In this document: in pieces, positions 33,007-41,122 of the stretch
Position numbering within the stretch: the first letter of the stretch is position 1
Layout of the letters: each line of letters starts with the position of its first letter
The notes under the pieces: generated by a model
What the model saw: the letters and a program-made list of their open reading frames with translations, nothing else
Databases searched by the model: none
What the model was told of the DNA's origin: nothing
DNA from: Thalassospira lucentensis
GTDB taxonomy: Bacteria > Pseudomonadota > Alphaproteobacteria > Rhodospirillales > Thalassospiraceae
NCBI RefSeq assembly: GCF_011806425.1
Contig: NZ_JAATOV010000002.1
Span: 310,001 to 374,000 of the forward strand
Reading direction: 5' to 3'
DNA length: 64,000 bases
Program-made: the position numbers and the translations under genes

Positions 33007-33651
33007 TTAATTGAACATCGCGTCGATGTCAGCCTGCGATACACCTTTGCCCTCAAGCTGCGGGCCATTCAGAAGGGATTCTTCGCCTTCCGGCTCTTTC
33101 TTCTTGGCTTTTGGATTGGCGGCTGCGTATTTGGCGATCTCGTCCCCAAATGCCGTCACCAGTCCTTCAACGCGTTCTTCAATGGCTTTCAAGGCCTTAA
33201 TGACCTTGGTCGTGCGCTGCCCGGTGATGTCCTGGAAATTACAGGCTTCGTAGACACGCATCGTCGCATCGGTGACGATTGTTGCCTGTTCGGGCGGCAA
33301 GGTCGTGGCAAATTCTTCGAGGGCGTCCATGGCATCAAGGATTTCATGGGTCGCACCAGCTGTAGCATTCACAATCGCATCAAGTTCATCTGTTGCGTTG
33401 GGAATGTATTCAGCCTTGATGTCGTCAGGACGAAGTGACGCGATTTCTGACTTCATCTTTCGGATGATGCCTGAAAGCTCGTCTAGTTCGCCAAACAGGC
33501 GCTTCTGATCCCCGGTCGGCTGATCACCCACAAAGCGTGAAAGCTGATCCATCAGTTCCGACAGTTGTTCGATCTTCAGATCATCGCCTTCAAGACGCTT
33601 GTGAAGATCATTGAGCAGCTGCCTAATTTCGTCCTTCGACGTATTCGACAT
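33007..33651 (-). CDS. cheZ: CheY-P phosphatase CheZ
   Basis: A 214-residue all-helical protein. The catalytic segment ACNFQDITGQRTTKVIKALK carries the conserved Asp and Gln (FQDITGQR) that position water for CheY-P hydrolysis. The C-terminal SQADIDAMFN matches the CheY-binding peptide at the end of CheZ. It follows cheY on the same strand. The ATG at 33651 gives MSNTSKDEI; a TTG 18 bases upstream is possible and is nearer to a GGGAC sequence. A perfect hairpin lies just ahead of the ATG and could mask initiation. Confidence 0.93.
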   Translation of the reverse strand: MSNTSKDEIRQLLNDLHKRLEGDDLKIEQLSELMDQLSRFVGDQPTGDQKRLFGELDELSGIIRKMKSEIASLRPDDIKAEYIPNATDELDAIVNATAGATHEILDAMDALEEFATTLPPEQATIVTDATMRVYEACNFQDITGQRTTKVIKALKAIEERVEGLVTAFGDEIAKYAAANPKAKKKEPEGEESLLNGPQLEGKGVSQADIDAMFN

Positions 33652-33660
33652 AACGGTATC

Positions 33661-33678
33661 GCGGGACAAATGTCCCGC
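33661..33678 (-). promoter_or_regulatory. Perfect inverted repeat at the cheZ translation start
   Basis: GCGGGACA and TGTCCCGC are separated by two bases, 10 to 27 bases upstream of the cheZ ATG and just after the cheY stop codon. In mRNA it would form a stable small stem-loop covering the region where the ribosome-binding site should be, and could set the CheZ to CheY ratio. Confidence 0.5.
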
Positions 33679-33686
33679 GCCCCTGA

Positions 33687-34073
33687 TCAGAAATCACCAA
33701 TGACAGTCTTCATTTTGCCCTTCAACGTCTCAGCGTTGAACGGTTTAACGATGTAATTGGATACACCTGCTTTTTTCGCCATAACAACGTTTTCGGTTTT
33801 GGCTTCAGCAGTAATCATGATGAAGGGAAGATCCTTCAATTTCGCATCCGCGCGCACTTCTTTAAGAAGCTGCAAACCAGTCATCGGCTCCATGTTCCAG
33901 TCGGAAATCACGAGACTGAACGGTGCTTCACGCAGCTTACGAAGCGCCATGCTACCATCGGTCGCTTCTTCGATATTCGTAAAGTTGAGCTGCCGCAGAA
34001 GGTTACGGATGATACGCAACATCGTTTTGTAATCATCCACAATCAGGATCGGCATATTCGGATCGACGGCCAT
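33687..34073 (-). CDS. cheY: Chemotaxis response regulator CheY
   Basis: A 128-residue single-domain receiver. It has the acidic pair in ILIVDDYKTMLRI (Asp12, Asp13), the phosphoacceptor in VISDWNMEPMTGLQLL (Asp57), Thr/Ser in MITAEAK and Lys in YIVKPFNAETLKGK. Phospho-CheY binds the FliM switch, encoded upstream in the same strand. It is immediately followed by cheZ. A housekeeping-type promoter lies about 150 bases upstream, so cheY-cheZ and the motor genes behind them may be transcribed separately from fliL-fliM. Confidence 0.97.
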   Translation of the reverse strand: MAVDPNMPILIVDDYKTMLRIIRNLLRQLNFTNIEEATDGSMALRKLREAPFSLVISDWNMEPMTGLQLLKEVRADAKLKDLPFIMITAEAKTENVVMAKKAGVSNYIVKPFNAETLKGKMKTVIGDF

Positions 34074-34215
34074 TCACAACTCCATCAGCTATCTGATCTT
34101 ACCCCTACCGCACAGAACTGTGCATATTTGGCAAGGCCCCTAATAATCGTGATGTACATATTTAATAATGGTTAATCAAGGTTTTTGACCATTACCAGCT
34201 TGCGCCATCACGTTG

Positions 34216-34243
34216 ACTATACTCGAATAATTCTGCATTCCAA
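34216..34243 (-). promoter_or_regulatory. Putative sigma70-type promoter of cheY-cheZ
   Basis: On the minus strand TTGGAA (34238-34243), 16 bases, TATAGT (34216-34221), about 145 bases upstream of the cheY start in an AT-rich gap of 215 bases. No sigma54-type site was found in the same gap. Confidence 0.5.
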
Positions 34244-34288
34244 TATTTGATAAATATGAAATACACTTAGTTTAAAGCACGTCCCCGC

Positions 34289-35005
34289 TTATTGTATCGG
34301 CAACATATTGATGTCCTGTTTGTAGGCCAGCTCTGCCGTCAAGGCACGCGCACGGTCCGGTGTCATCTGCGACAACACGGCTGCGGTATTTGCCTCGCGC
34401 ATGCCCAAAGCAACCTGCAACAAGATATTCATATCAAGATCGTTCCAGATGCGTGCTGCATCTTTCGGCTTCATTTTTTCATAAACGCTGATCAGTTTTT
34501 TGATCCGATCGTCTTCTTGCTCTTCCTTGGTCTTGACGAGTCCATCGATCGCCTCTTTCAAAGATTTCATTTCTTCGATCTTGGCATCAATGCGTGCTTC
34601 GGCTGCGGCAAGCAGGCTTTCACGCTCATCAAGGCGCTGTTCCTTACGGTCAAGTTCCCCACGACGGACCGAAAGGTTCTGCAGAAGGTCAATTTCTTCC
34701 TGGGTAAATAATGTCGGATCTCCCCCAAGGGTCGGCGGCACGTCCGCGCCCTCCATCGGTTCACCTTCCATTGTCAAACCAGCCGGGTTATCCAACCCCG
34801 GATCGCCGGCGTCGGTGGTTTCAGGCGGGGTTGCGGCCTCTTCTGCGGCAGGCGCCTGCGCCTGCGCGAATTGCACAACGCTCACACCACTGCGTTGGGC
34901 AAGCTCGGCTTCATCCGAACTTCCCGAAAACAGGTTAACCACCCGCATTGTCAATACCAGAAGGCCAACAAGGACGACCAACGGCAGAACACGCACACCA
35001 GACAT
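34289..35005 (-). CDS. MotE-like flagellar motor-associated protein
   Basis: A 238-residue protein. An N-terminal membrane helix (about 5-27) is followed by a low-complexity Ala/Pro/Glu linker. A coiled coil spans roughly 105-165 (ELDRKEQRLDERESLLAAAE), and the C-terminal MgtE-N-like helical domain contains KKLISVYEKMKPKDAARIWN and LLQVALGMREANTAAVLSQM. This matches MotE-type proteins, periplasmic partners required for motility in rhizobia. The exact role here is unknown. It lies downstream of the DUF6468 gene with a 155-base gap and upstream of cheY. Confidence 0.82.
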   Translation of the reverse strand: MSGVRVLPLVVLVGLLVLTMRVVNLFSGSSDEAELAQRSGVSVVQFAQAQAPAAEEAATPPETTDAGDPGLDNPAGLTMEGEPMEGADVPPTLGGDPTLFTQEEIDLLQNLSVRRGELDRKEQRLDERESLLAAAEARIDAKIEEMKSLKEAIDGLVKTKEEQEDDRIKKLISVYEKMKPKDAARIWNDLDMNILLQVALGMREANTAAVLSQMTPDRARALTAELAYKQDINMLPIQ

Positions 35006-35160
35006 TCATTCACCTAAGCAATTTGGCACGAAGTGCCCATGCTCCTTCACGCTTGTTTTATGTTTATCCTCAAAGAATGAGCCAACACCCTTTAGATAAA
35101 ACCTAATGTCACAATAACAAGACCATCCACACCAAACTAAATGGTGTTTTATTGTGTTTT

Positions 35161-35922
35161 CTATCGAACCGAACGCAGGGCAGCGAGCAATTCACGCTCT
35201 GCCTCTGATCGGCCTGCATCTTCGTCTTGATCATAGCCATCTGACGACGCCGAACGACTATCCGATCCACCGCCAGTAAAGCCGCCTGCAGAACCAGCAC
35301 CAGACATCCCACCCGCGTCGCCATAGGTGTCATTTGGCTTGCTTGCACGCAATACGCTGTCTTGATCGTTATGGTCACTCAGACCGCCGCGCTCCATGTC
35401 GCGCACCATGCGCGCAGCCAATTCTTCGGCCCGTGTTTCCACACCCACATCGTTGCGATCATCGATGATATCGTCACGGTCATTGCCCGATGCCGTCATA
35501 TTGCTTTTGCGCTGGGCGCCCCCCGAGCCGGGCGCATTTGAGCCGCCTGTACTTGAGGATGCGTTGGAAATCACGCCGCCATTTCCACCCCGGCGACCGG
35601 AATTTGCATCACTTGCCGCTTTTTCCAACCGATTGGCAATACTTTCGCCACGATCGACCATAAAGGTCAGGTCTTCGTTCAGTGCTTGGGCCTTTTCAAT
35701 GTCTTCGCGCAACCGTTCACCGGAATCCTCGGCCATCAGCTTAAGCGATTTGATCGAGCTTTCCGCACGTTCATTCGCGGCATTAAATGCCGACAGGAAG
35801 TTTTGCATGTCCTCGCGGCTACGCCGAAAAGCCGCAAGTTTTCGGTTCAGGATCACTGCGTAGATGATTGTCACAATCAACAATACAATCATCACCAGAT
35901 CCGTATAGAACGCGAAGTCCAT
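35161..35922 (-). CDS. DUF6468 membrane protein of the fliL-fliM operon
   Basis: A 253-residue protein. An N-terminal membrane helix (about 9-27) is followed by a conserved coiled-coil region (RREDMQ-type start, ERAESSIKSLKLMAEDSGER, then LNEDLTFMVDRGESIANRLE; residues 35-105). The rest is low-complexity Gly/Ser/Asp-rich and probably disordered. Proteins with this N-terminal part (DUF6468) are known to me only from alphaproteobacterial flagellar loci. It begins four bases after fliM and is likely co-translated. Function unknown. Confidence 0.8.
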   Translation of the reverse strand: MDFAFYTDLVMIVLLIVTIIYAVILNRKLAAFRRSREDMQNFLSAFNAANERAESSIKSLKLMAEDSGERLREDIEKAQALNEDLTFMVDRGESIANRLEKAASDANSGRRGGNGGVISNASSSTGGSNAPGSGGAQRKSNMTASGNDRDDIIDDRNDVGVETRAEELAARMVRDMERGGLSDHNDQDSVLRASKPNDTYGDAGGMSGAGSAGGFTGGGSDSRSASSDGYDQDEDAGRSEAERELLAALRSVR

Positions 35923-35925
35923 TAC

Positions 35926-37068
35926 TTAATCTTCCTCATCTATGCGCGCACGGTCGCGCACCTGAATGGCGATACGGTCACCTTTACGCCCCATCATACC
36001 CTTAAACAGGGGCACGTCGCCACAACGCACCTCAACCGGGGATGTTGGACCTGTATTAAGAACCAAACGGTTCCCAACCTCAAGATTAAGCACATCGCCC
36101 AGCGACATCACCTGTTCGTCAAGCACCGCCAAAAGGTTGATATGGGTTTGCCACAGCTCGTTTGCGAGGTGGTTTTCCCAGATCGAGTCACGGCCAAACT
36201 TTTCGCCCATGAACATCTGAAGCAGAAGTTCACGAACCGGCTCCAGCGTCGCATACGGGATCAAAAGTTCCAGCCGTCCGCCACGATCTTCCATATCGAT
36301 GCGCAACTTGGCAACGATGGCCGCATTGGCGTGACGGGCGATTGTTGCAAAACGCGGGTTTGTTTCCAAACGTTCAAACCGGAAGGTCACCGGGCTCAGC
36401 GGATCAAATGCCGCGGAAAGATCACCCAAGACCACATGGATCATACGTTCGACAAGGTTGCGTTCAATCGTTGTATAAGGTCGACCTTCAATACGCATCG
36501 CCGCCGTACCACGGCGCCCACCGAGCAACACGTCAACGATGGAATAAATCAGGGCCGAGTCCACCGTCAAAAGACCGTAGTTGTCCCATTCTTCAGCCTT
36601 GAAAACACCCAGCATCGCCGGAAGCGGGATCGAGTTCAGGTAATCCCCGAACCGCAGTGACAGGATGTTATCAAGCGAGACTTCGACGTTGTCAGACGTA
36701 AAGTTACGAAGCGATGTCGACATCATGCGTACGAGGCGGTCAAAGACAACCTCAAGCATCGGCAGACGTTCATAGGCAACCATCGATGAATTGATGATGG
36801 CTTGAATGCCCGATTGATCCCCCGCACCCGAGCCGTCATCAAAACCAAGCAGACTGTCAATTTCGTCCTGGTTAAGAACACGCGCGGACGGGCCGCTGCT
36901 CATGGCAGGTTCGTCGTCGGACTCCTCATCCCCATCATCGTCGCCGAGCATAGACTCCCATTCGGCGGCCATATCCTCGCCGCCGTCGTCTTCACCCGCG
37001 TCATCGCCCCCGGCCATGGCTTCCCATTCGGCGGCGAGTGCATCATCATCTTCGTCTTCATCAGCCAT
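35926..37068 (-). CDS. fliM: Flagellar switch protein FliM with acidic N-terminal extension
   Basis: A 380-residue FliM. The CheY-binding motif LNQDEIDSLLG sits at residues 65-75 instead of at the N-terminus. It is preceded by about 60 very acidic residues holding two copies of an AAEWExM motif (residues 12-18 and 34-40). The middle CheC-like domain (ERNLVERMIHVVLGDLSAAF) and C-terminal FliN-like domain (LGDVLNLEVGNRLVLNTG) are normal. FliM binds CheY-P and FliG in the C ring. The ATG at 37068, preceded by AGGAACC, is preferred over a TTG six bases earlier. FliG and FliN are not in this window. Confidence 0.97.
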   Translation of the reverse strand: MADEDEDDDALAAEWEAMAGGDDAGEDDGGEDMAAEWESMLGDDDGDEESDDEPAMSSGPSARVLNQDEIDSLLGFDDGSGAGDQSGIQAIINSSMVAYERLPMLEVVFDRLVRMMSTSLRNFTSDNVEVSLDNILSLRFGDYLNSIPLPAMLGVFKAEEWDNYGLLTVDSALIYSIVDVLLGGRRGTAAMRIEGRPYTTIERNLVERMIHVVLGDLSAAFDPLSPVTFRFERLETNPRFATIARHANAAIVAKLRIDMEDRGGRLELLIPYATLEPVRELLLQMFMGEKFGRDSIWENHLANELWQTHINLLAVLDEQVMSLGDVLNLEVGNRLVLNTGPTSPVEVRCGDVPLFKGMMGRKGDRIAIQVRDRARIDEED

Positions 37069-37110
37069 CAGCAATTGGTTCCTGATTTAGGCATTCGGGC
37101 TGTTACAAGT

Positions 37111-37647
37111 TTACTGTACCAGCATTTCCTTGAACAGAACGTCGTTAATTTTCGCCGGCTTGGCCGCAGCACTCACCCGGATCAGCAATTCTTCACGCAA
37201 TCGGAACATGCCTTCAGACCCTGACAGGTCTTCTGGGCGCAGTTCGCGAAGGTAAACCTGAAAGTTATCGACAATGCGCGGCATCATTTCTTCGACTTGT
37301 GGCAGCATGGACTGATCGGCCACTTCAAGACTGACGCGGATTTTCAAATAACTTTGCTTTCCGCTCCCCGCGTTCAGATTGACCAGAATTTCTGGCAGAT
37401 CAACAAAGCCGACATTCTGGGGAACCCCGGCAGAATCTTCAATCGATTGCTCTGTGACCACTTCTTCGGTCGGCGCACTATCGCCACCGGTCAACATATC
37501 TATCACCGGCTGAAGCATCCCGGTGAAATAGGCTGCCGCCGCACCACCCAGTAAAAGCAGCACAATCAGAACGACAACGATCAGCATCTTCTTGCTGCGA
37601 CCGCCGCCACCGCCATCCATTTCTACGTCGTCGGATTCTTCGCCCAT
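37111..37647 (-). CDS. fliL: Flagellar basal body-associated protein FliL
   Basis: A 178-residue inner-membrane protein. A short acidic and glycine-rich N-terminus precedes one membrane helix (about 22-42, MLIVVVLIVLLLLGGAAAAY). The periplasmic FliL domain follows (VDLPEILVNLNAGSGKQSYL and LREELLIRVSAAAKPAKIND). FliL forms rings around the stator. The ATG at 37647, with AGGAAG nine bases upstream, is chosen; earlier in-frame starts add 24 residues unlike FliL. It is first in the fliL-fliM operon and has a sigma54-type promoter 44 bases upstream. Confidence 0.95.
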   Translation of the reverse strand: MGEESDDVEMDGGGGGRSKKMLIVVVLIVLLLLGGAAAAYFTGMLQPVIDMLTGGDSAPTEEVVTEQSIEDSAGVPQNVGFVDLPEILVNLNAGSGKQSYLKIRVSLEVADQSMLPQVEEMMPRIVDNFQVYLRELRPEDLSGSEGMFRLREELLIRVSAAAKPAKINDVLFKEMLVQ

Positions 37648-37690
37648 TGTTTCGCAACTTCCTGCGTTCTGGATTTCTGACTTTCCATCC

Positions 37691-37706
37691 AGCAAACACT
37701 GTGCCG
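37691..37706 (-). promoter_or_regulatory. Sigma54-type promoter of fliL-fliM
   Basis: CGGCACAGTGTTTGCT on the minus strand: -24 element CGGCAC, five bases, -12 element TTGCT, with GG-N10-GC spacing intact. It is 44 bases upstream of the fliL ATG. Confidence 0.75.
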
Positions 37707-38072
37707 GATTAAAAGCCATAACGCTATCATGTTAAAAATCCGTTTCTCTTTAAGAAACAAGTCATTCCAGATCAATGATCAAAATATGCCCCCTGATACG
37801 ATTGATCTTTCCACATAGCTCTGCCGCACGCTTTGGGCCTGCAATGCCAGCAAAATCATGCATCAGCATTTGGTCGCCTTTAAAAAGCAAAGCCTGCCTA
37901 TGATTTGGGGCCACTCGTCATGCTTTCCATCACCCAATCCCCGGAAAACTTTTTCTATTCCCCGTCACGAGCGGCACATTCTGCCAAGACCAAGCAAAAC
38001 GCCCCGTTTCAACACCCGGCAACAAATGCCGAATGTCAAATTTTCCCCTTAAAAACAAACAGCTAATCATTC

Positions 38073-38088
38073 TGGCACGCCTTTCGCA
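38073..38088 (+). promoter_or_regulatory. Sigma54-type promoter of flgF-flgG-flgA
   Basis: TGGCACGCCTTTCGCA: perfect -24 box, five bases, TCGCA as -12 box with GG-N10-GC spacing. It is 60 bases upstream of the flgF ATG. Confidence 0.75.
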
Positions 38089-38148
38089 TTTGACTTGGGG
38101 AAATTCACGGCCTTAACCGGCCTACCTGCCCCAAATGGGAAGTCGACC

Positions 38149-38916
38149 ATGGAAAACGTTTCATATATCGCTCTGTCGCGGCAAAAGACGCTCCGCAGCA
38201 TGATGAACAACATTTCGCAGAACCTGGCGAACATGAATACGACCGGGTTCAAAGAACAGCGTATGATGTTCACTGACTGGGAAGCAAAGAATAAGGACGC
38301 ACCGTTCCGCGGTGAGCGCCAAATTTCGCTAGTTCAGGACATTGCGCAATACAGCAACACCACGGTCGGCAGCATTGAACACACCAACAGCCCGCTTGAC
38401 GTTGCGTTAAGTCAGCCAGACATGTTTTTCGCCGTCGAAACCCCGGCAGGTGTTCAATATACCCGTGCCGGCAATTTTAGCCTGGATCCCGGCGGGCAAT
38501 TAATTACCCCCGAAGGTTATCCGGTTCTCAGCGATGCAGGACAGCCACTGTTTTTCAACGAGGCAGACGGCCAGATTGAAATCAAAGGCGATGGTTCAGT
38601 ATCAACGGACATTGGGCCGGTTGGTAAACTTCAGGTCGTCACCATCGACAATGTTCAGGAAATGCAGGTGGTCGGTAATACGCTGTATCGTCCGCCAAAT
38701 GACCCAGACGGCAATCCAAATAACGCAGCCATGCAGCTTGTCGAAAATCCCGGCATTGTTCAGGGCGCACTGGAAAAATCAAACGTCAATTCAATTGGGG
38801 CGATGACTCAGATGATTGATGTTCTTCGGACCTATCAGTCGGTTACCCGCTCGCTCGAAAGCGAGAATGAGCGGATGCGCAACATGATTAGCAAACTTGG
38901 TGATATTCGCGCCTAA
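38149..38916 (+). CDS. flgF: Proximal rod protein FlgF
   Basis: A 255-residue rod protein. The N-terminal rod/hook motif (NNISQNLANMNTTGFKEQRM) and the C-terminal VNSIGAMTQMIDVLRTYQSV helix are clear. The length and the following flgG identify it as FlgF. The ATG at 38149, with GGGAAG upstream, is chosen over in-frame codons up to 54 bases earlier, which lie at or before the likely transcription start region. First gene of the flgF-flgG-flgA-flgH group. Confidence 0.95.
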   Translation: MENVSYIALSRQKTLRSMMNNISQNLANMNTTGFKEQRMMFTDWEAKNKDAPFRGERQISLVQDIAQYSNTTVGSIEHTNSPLDVALSQPDMFFAVETPAGVQYTRAGNFSLDPGGQLITPEGYPVLSDAGQPLFFNEADGQIEIKGDGSVSTDIGPVGKLQVVTIDNVQEMQVVGNTLYRPPNDPDGNPNNAAMQLVENPGIVQGALEKSNVNSIGAMTQMIDVLRTYQSVTRSLESENERMRNMISKLGDIRA

Positions 38917-38981
38917 GGGCTTTGCGAACACATCAGTGAAGAATTTCGGCGCAAACTTTGCGCAGACGAAGGAGACGAGAA

Positions 38982-39767
38982 ATGCGGTCACTTGATATTG
39001 GTGCTTTGGGAATGCAGGCCCAATCCACGAACGTGGATGTTACCTCGCACAACATCGCCAACATGACGACCACTGGCTATAAACGCCAGCGGGCAGAGTT
39101 TCAGGATTTGCTTTATCAGGACATGCGCCGTGCAGGCTCGCCGTCATCTGATACAGGCACGATTGTTCCTGTCGGCGTTCAGGTCGGCCTTGGTGTAAAA
39201 ACCGCTGCCATCGGTCGTTACATGGGCCAAGGCTCGTTAAGCCTTACGGAAAACGAGCTGGATGTCGCCATTCAGGGCCGTGGATATTTCCAAGTTGATC
39301 TGCCCAGTGGCGAAACTGCCTATTCGCGCGATGGTACCTTTAAACTTGATGCCAACGGCGCACTTGTCACCAAGGATGGCTACGCCATTCAGCCGGGCAT
39401 TACCGTTCCGAACAACGCCAAATCTGTGACCATCAACACCAATGGTGAAGTTTTTGCCGAGATTGATGGTCAGATTGCCCTTCAGAACCTTGGCCAAATT
39501 CAGCTTGCCACCTTCATCAACCCACCGGGTCTGAATGCGCTGGGCGACAACTTATTCCTTGAAACCGAAGCATCCGGTCAGGCCAATGTTGGCGCACCGG
39601 GCGATGTTGGCTATGGCACCGTCATGCAAGGCTATCTTGAAGCATCGAACGTCAACGTGGTTCAAGAGGTTACCAATCTGATCAAAGCACAGCGTGCATA
39701 TGAGATGAATTCCAAATCCATCTCAACCACGGACGAAATGATGAGTGCTGTTAGCAACCTGCGTTAA
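38982..39767 (+). CDS. flgG: Distal rod protein FlgG
   Basis: A 261-residue rod protein. It starts MRSLDIGALGMQAQSTNVDV, followed by SHNIANMTTTGYKRQRAEFQ, the FlgG hallmark. The C-terminus VVQEVTNLIKAQRAYEMNSK is the conserved helix. FlgG builds the distal rod that passes the P and L rings. AGGAGA precedes the ATG at 38982. It follows flgF by 65 bases. Confidence 0.98.
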   Translation: MRSLDIGALGMQAQSTNVDVTSHNIANMTTTGYKRQRAEFQDLLYQDMRRAGSPSSDTGTIVPVGVQVGLGVKTAAIGRYMGQGSLSLTENELDVAIQGRGYFQVDLPSGETAYSRDGTFKLDANGALVTKDGYAIQPGITVPNNAKSVTINTNGEVFAEIDGQIALQNLGQIQLATFINPPGLNALGDNLFLETEASGQANVGAPGDVGYGTVMQGYLEASNVNVVQEVTNLIKAQRAYEMNSKSISTTDEMMSAVSNLR

Positions 39768-39805
39768 TTTTGCAGATTGACTGAGCACGCGTAACGACAA
39801 GATAA

Positions 39806-39845
39806 TTGCGCAGACCACGGTTTGACCGCACGTGCGTCTGCGCAA
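39806..39845 (+). repeat. Long inverted repeat between flgG and flgA
   Basis: TTGCGCAGAC (39806-39815) and GTCTGCGCAA (39836-39845) are perfectly complementary around a 20-base loop. There is no T-run, so it looks like an mRNA processing or attenuation element rather than a terminator. Confidence 0.6.
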
Positions 39846-39889
39846 ACTGCGTTTACGCCCTATATACAGATCCGTGATATAGTAGGCTC

Positions 39890-40942
39890 ATGAAGACACA
39901 GAAAATATCCCTGCCGTCTGCGATGACGCATCCGCGCCTTATTCTGGGGCTTGTTCTCGGCCTTATGCTGGGACTTGGCCTTGGACCGGGTGCTTCGGAC
40001 GCACTTGCGCAAAATTTCCAAAAACCGCAAGATCGTGTATCGCGCAACGGGCAACAGGTTGAAGAAAATATATTGCTCAAACCCGATGCGCTTGTGGACG
40101 GGCAATATATTACGCTTGGGGATATTTTTTCTGGCATTGACCCAACAGCCGAAGACATTGCGGTGGCCCATGCACCGCAACCTGGCAAACAGGTGGTGCT
40201 TGATTATCGCTGGCTTTATGGCATTGCCCAACGCAACAGCATCAGCTGGCGCCCACGCACGACCGCCGATCAGGTGACGATTACGCGCGCAAGCCAAGTC
40301 ATCACCATGGAAGAAATCCAAGAAGCCGTCCAAGACGCCCTAACGCAACACGGCGTTCAGCGGCCCTTTGCCGTGGATCTTTCAAGTGAGAATTTCCAAA
40401 TTCATCTGCCGGTAGATGCGCAGAAAAGAATTGATATCACGGGCTTGGATATTAACAGCCGTACAAACCGATTTGTCGCCAGTGTCACCACAGGCGCGCA
40501 AACGGCACAAAAGCGCACCTACCGCATTAGCGGCAAATATTACCCGCTTTCCAGTGTACCGGTTCTGGTTGAACCCATTTCACGCGGCAGCATTATTCGT
40601 CCCGACCAAGTCGAATACCGGGATTTCCGTACAGAACGCGTACCCTCTGGTGCCATTCGCGACATCAACGATGTGATTGGCAAAGAAGTCATTCGCCCGA
40701 CCAATCCCAATGAACCACTGATGTTCCGCGATCTTACCAGTCCGATCCTTGTGCGACGTGGGGCGTTGGTCATTATTCGTCTGGTCACGGCGAACATGTC
40801 ACTCACTGCCCGCGGCAAGGCACTGGAAAATGGATCAAAAGGGGACGTGATCCGTGTCGTCAATCAATCGAGCAACAAGACGGTTCAGGTCGAAGTTGTC
40901 GGCGAAAACGATGTTCGTGCCCTGCCCGCCATGTCGCAGTAG
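39890..40942 (+). CDS. flgA: Flagellar P-ring assembly chaperone FlgA
   Basis: A 350-residue exported protein. The signal peptide (about 1-40) has a long Leu/Gly-rich core (LILGLVLGLMLGLGLGPG). The C-terminal half contains the SAF/FlgA domain (VPVLVEPISRGSIIRPDQVE, then IGKEVIRPTNPNEPLMFRDL and LTARGKALENGSKGDVIRVV). FlgA is a periplasmic chaperone for the P-ring protein FlgI. It follows flgG by 122 bases that contain a long inverted repeat. Its length is above the usual 220-250, owing to an N-terminal domain of about 100 residues present in many alphaproteobacterial FlgA proteins. Confidence 0.92.
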   Translation: MKTQKISLPSAMTHPRLILGLVLGLMLGLGLGPGASDALAQNFQKPQDRVSRNGQQVEENILLKPDALVDGQYITLGDIFSGIDPTAEDIAVAHAPQPGKQVVLDYRWLYGIAQRNSISWRPRTTADQVTITRASQVITMEEIQEAVQDALTQHGVQRPFAVDLSSENFQIHLPVDAQKRIDITGLDINSRTNRFVASVTTGAQTAQKRTYRISGKYYPLSSVPVLVEPISRGSIIRPDQVEYRDFRTERVPSGAIRDINDVIGKEVIRPTNPNEPLMFRDLTSPILVRRGALVIIRLVTANMSLTARGKALENGSKGDVIRVVNQSSNKTVQVEVVGENDVRALPAMSQ

Positions 40943-41076
40943 GCACATCTGAGTATCTCGATCGTATCGTAAAAACCGCGCTGCAAAGTCGAAGTTGCGA
41001 AAACGTCGCGTGATTTCAGCACGCTATATTTCACCCTCAGCCGGACATCAAATTCCCTCCCGGCGCCCCTGCTAAC

Positions 41077-41092
41077 TGGCACGCTGCTTGCG
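41077..41092 (+). promoter_or_regulatory. Sigma54-type promoter of flgH
   Basis: TGGCACGCTGCTTGCG: perfect -24 box TGGCAC, five bases, TTGC, with GG-N10-GC spacing. It is 31 bases upstream of the flgH ATG, so the 5' leader is very short. Together with the flgH terminator this makes flgH a separate unit. Confidence 0.85.
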
Positions 41093-41122
41093 TAGTATTT
41101 GTCAGGAACCCAGGAGGACTAA

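Larger units (their letters stand above)
37648..38148. other. Divergent control region between fliL and flgF
   Basis: 501 bases with outward-pointing sigma54-type promoters near both ends, at 37691-37706 (toward fliL) and 38073-38088 (toward flgF). The roughly 365 bases between them could hold activator (FlbD-like) or IHF sites; I could not identify any from sequence alone. No gene recognised. Confidence 0.6.

Noticed and set aside
35020..35050. Possible sigma54 site upstream of the MotE-like gene (GGGCACTTCGTGCC on the minus strand)
   Set aside because: GG and GC are only eight bases apart; it is better described as a small hairpin.
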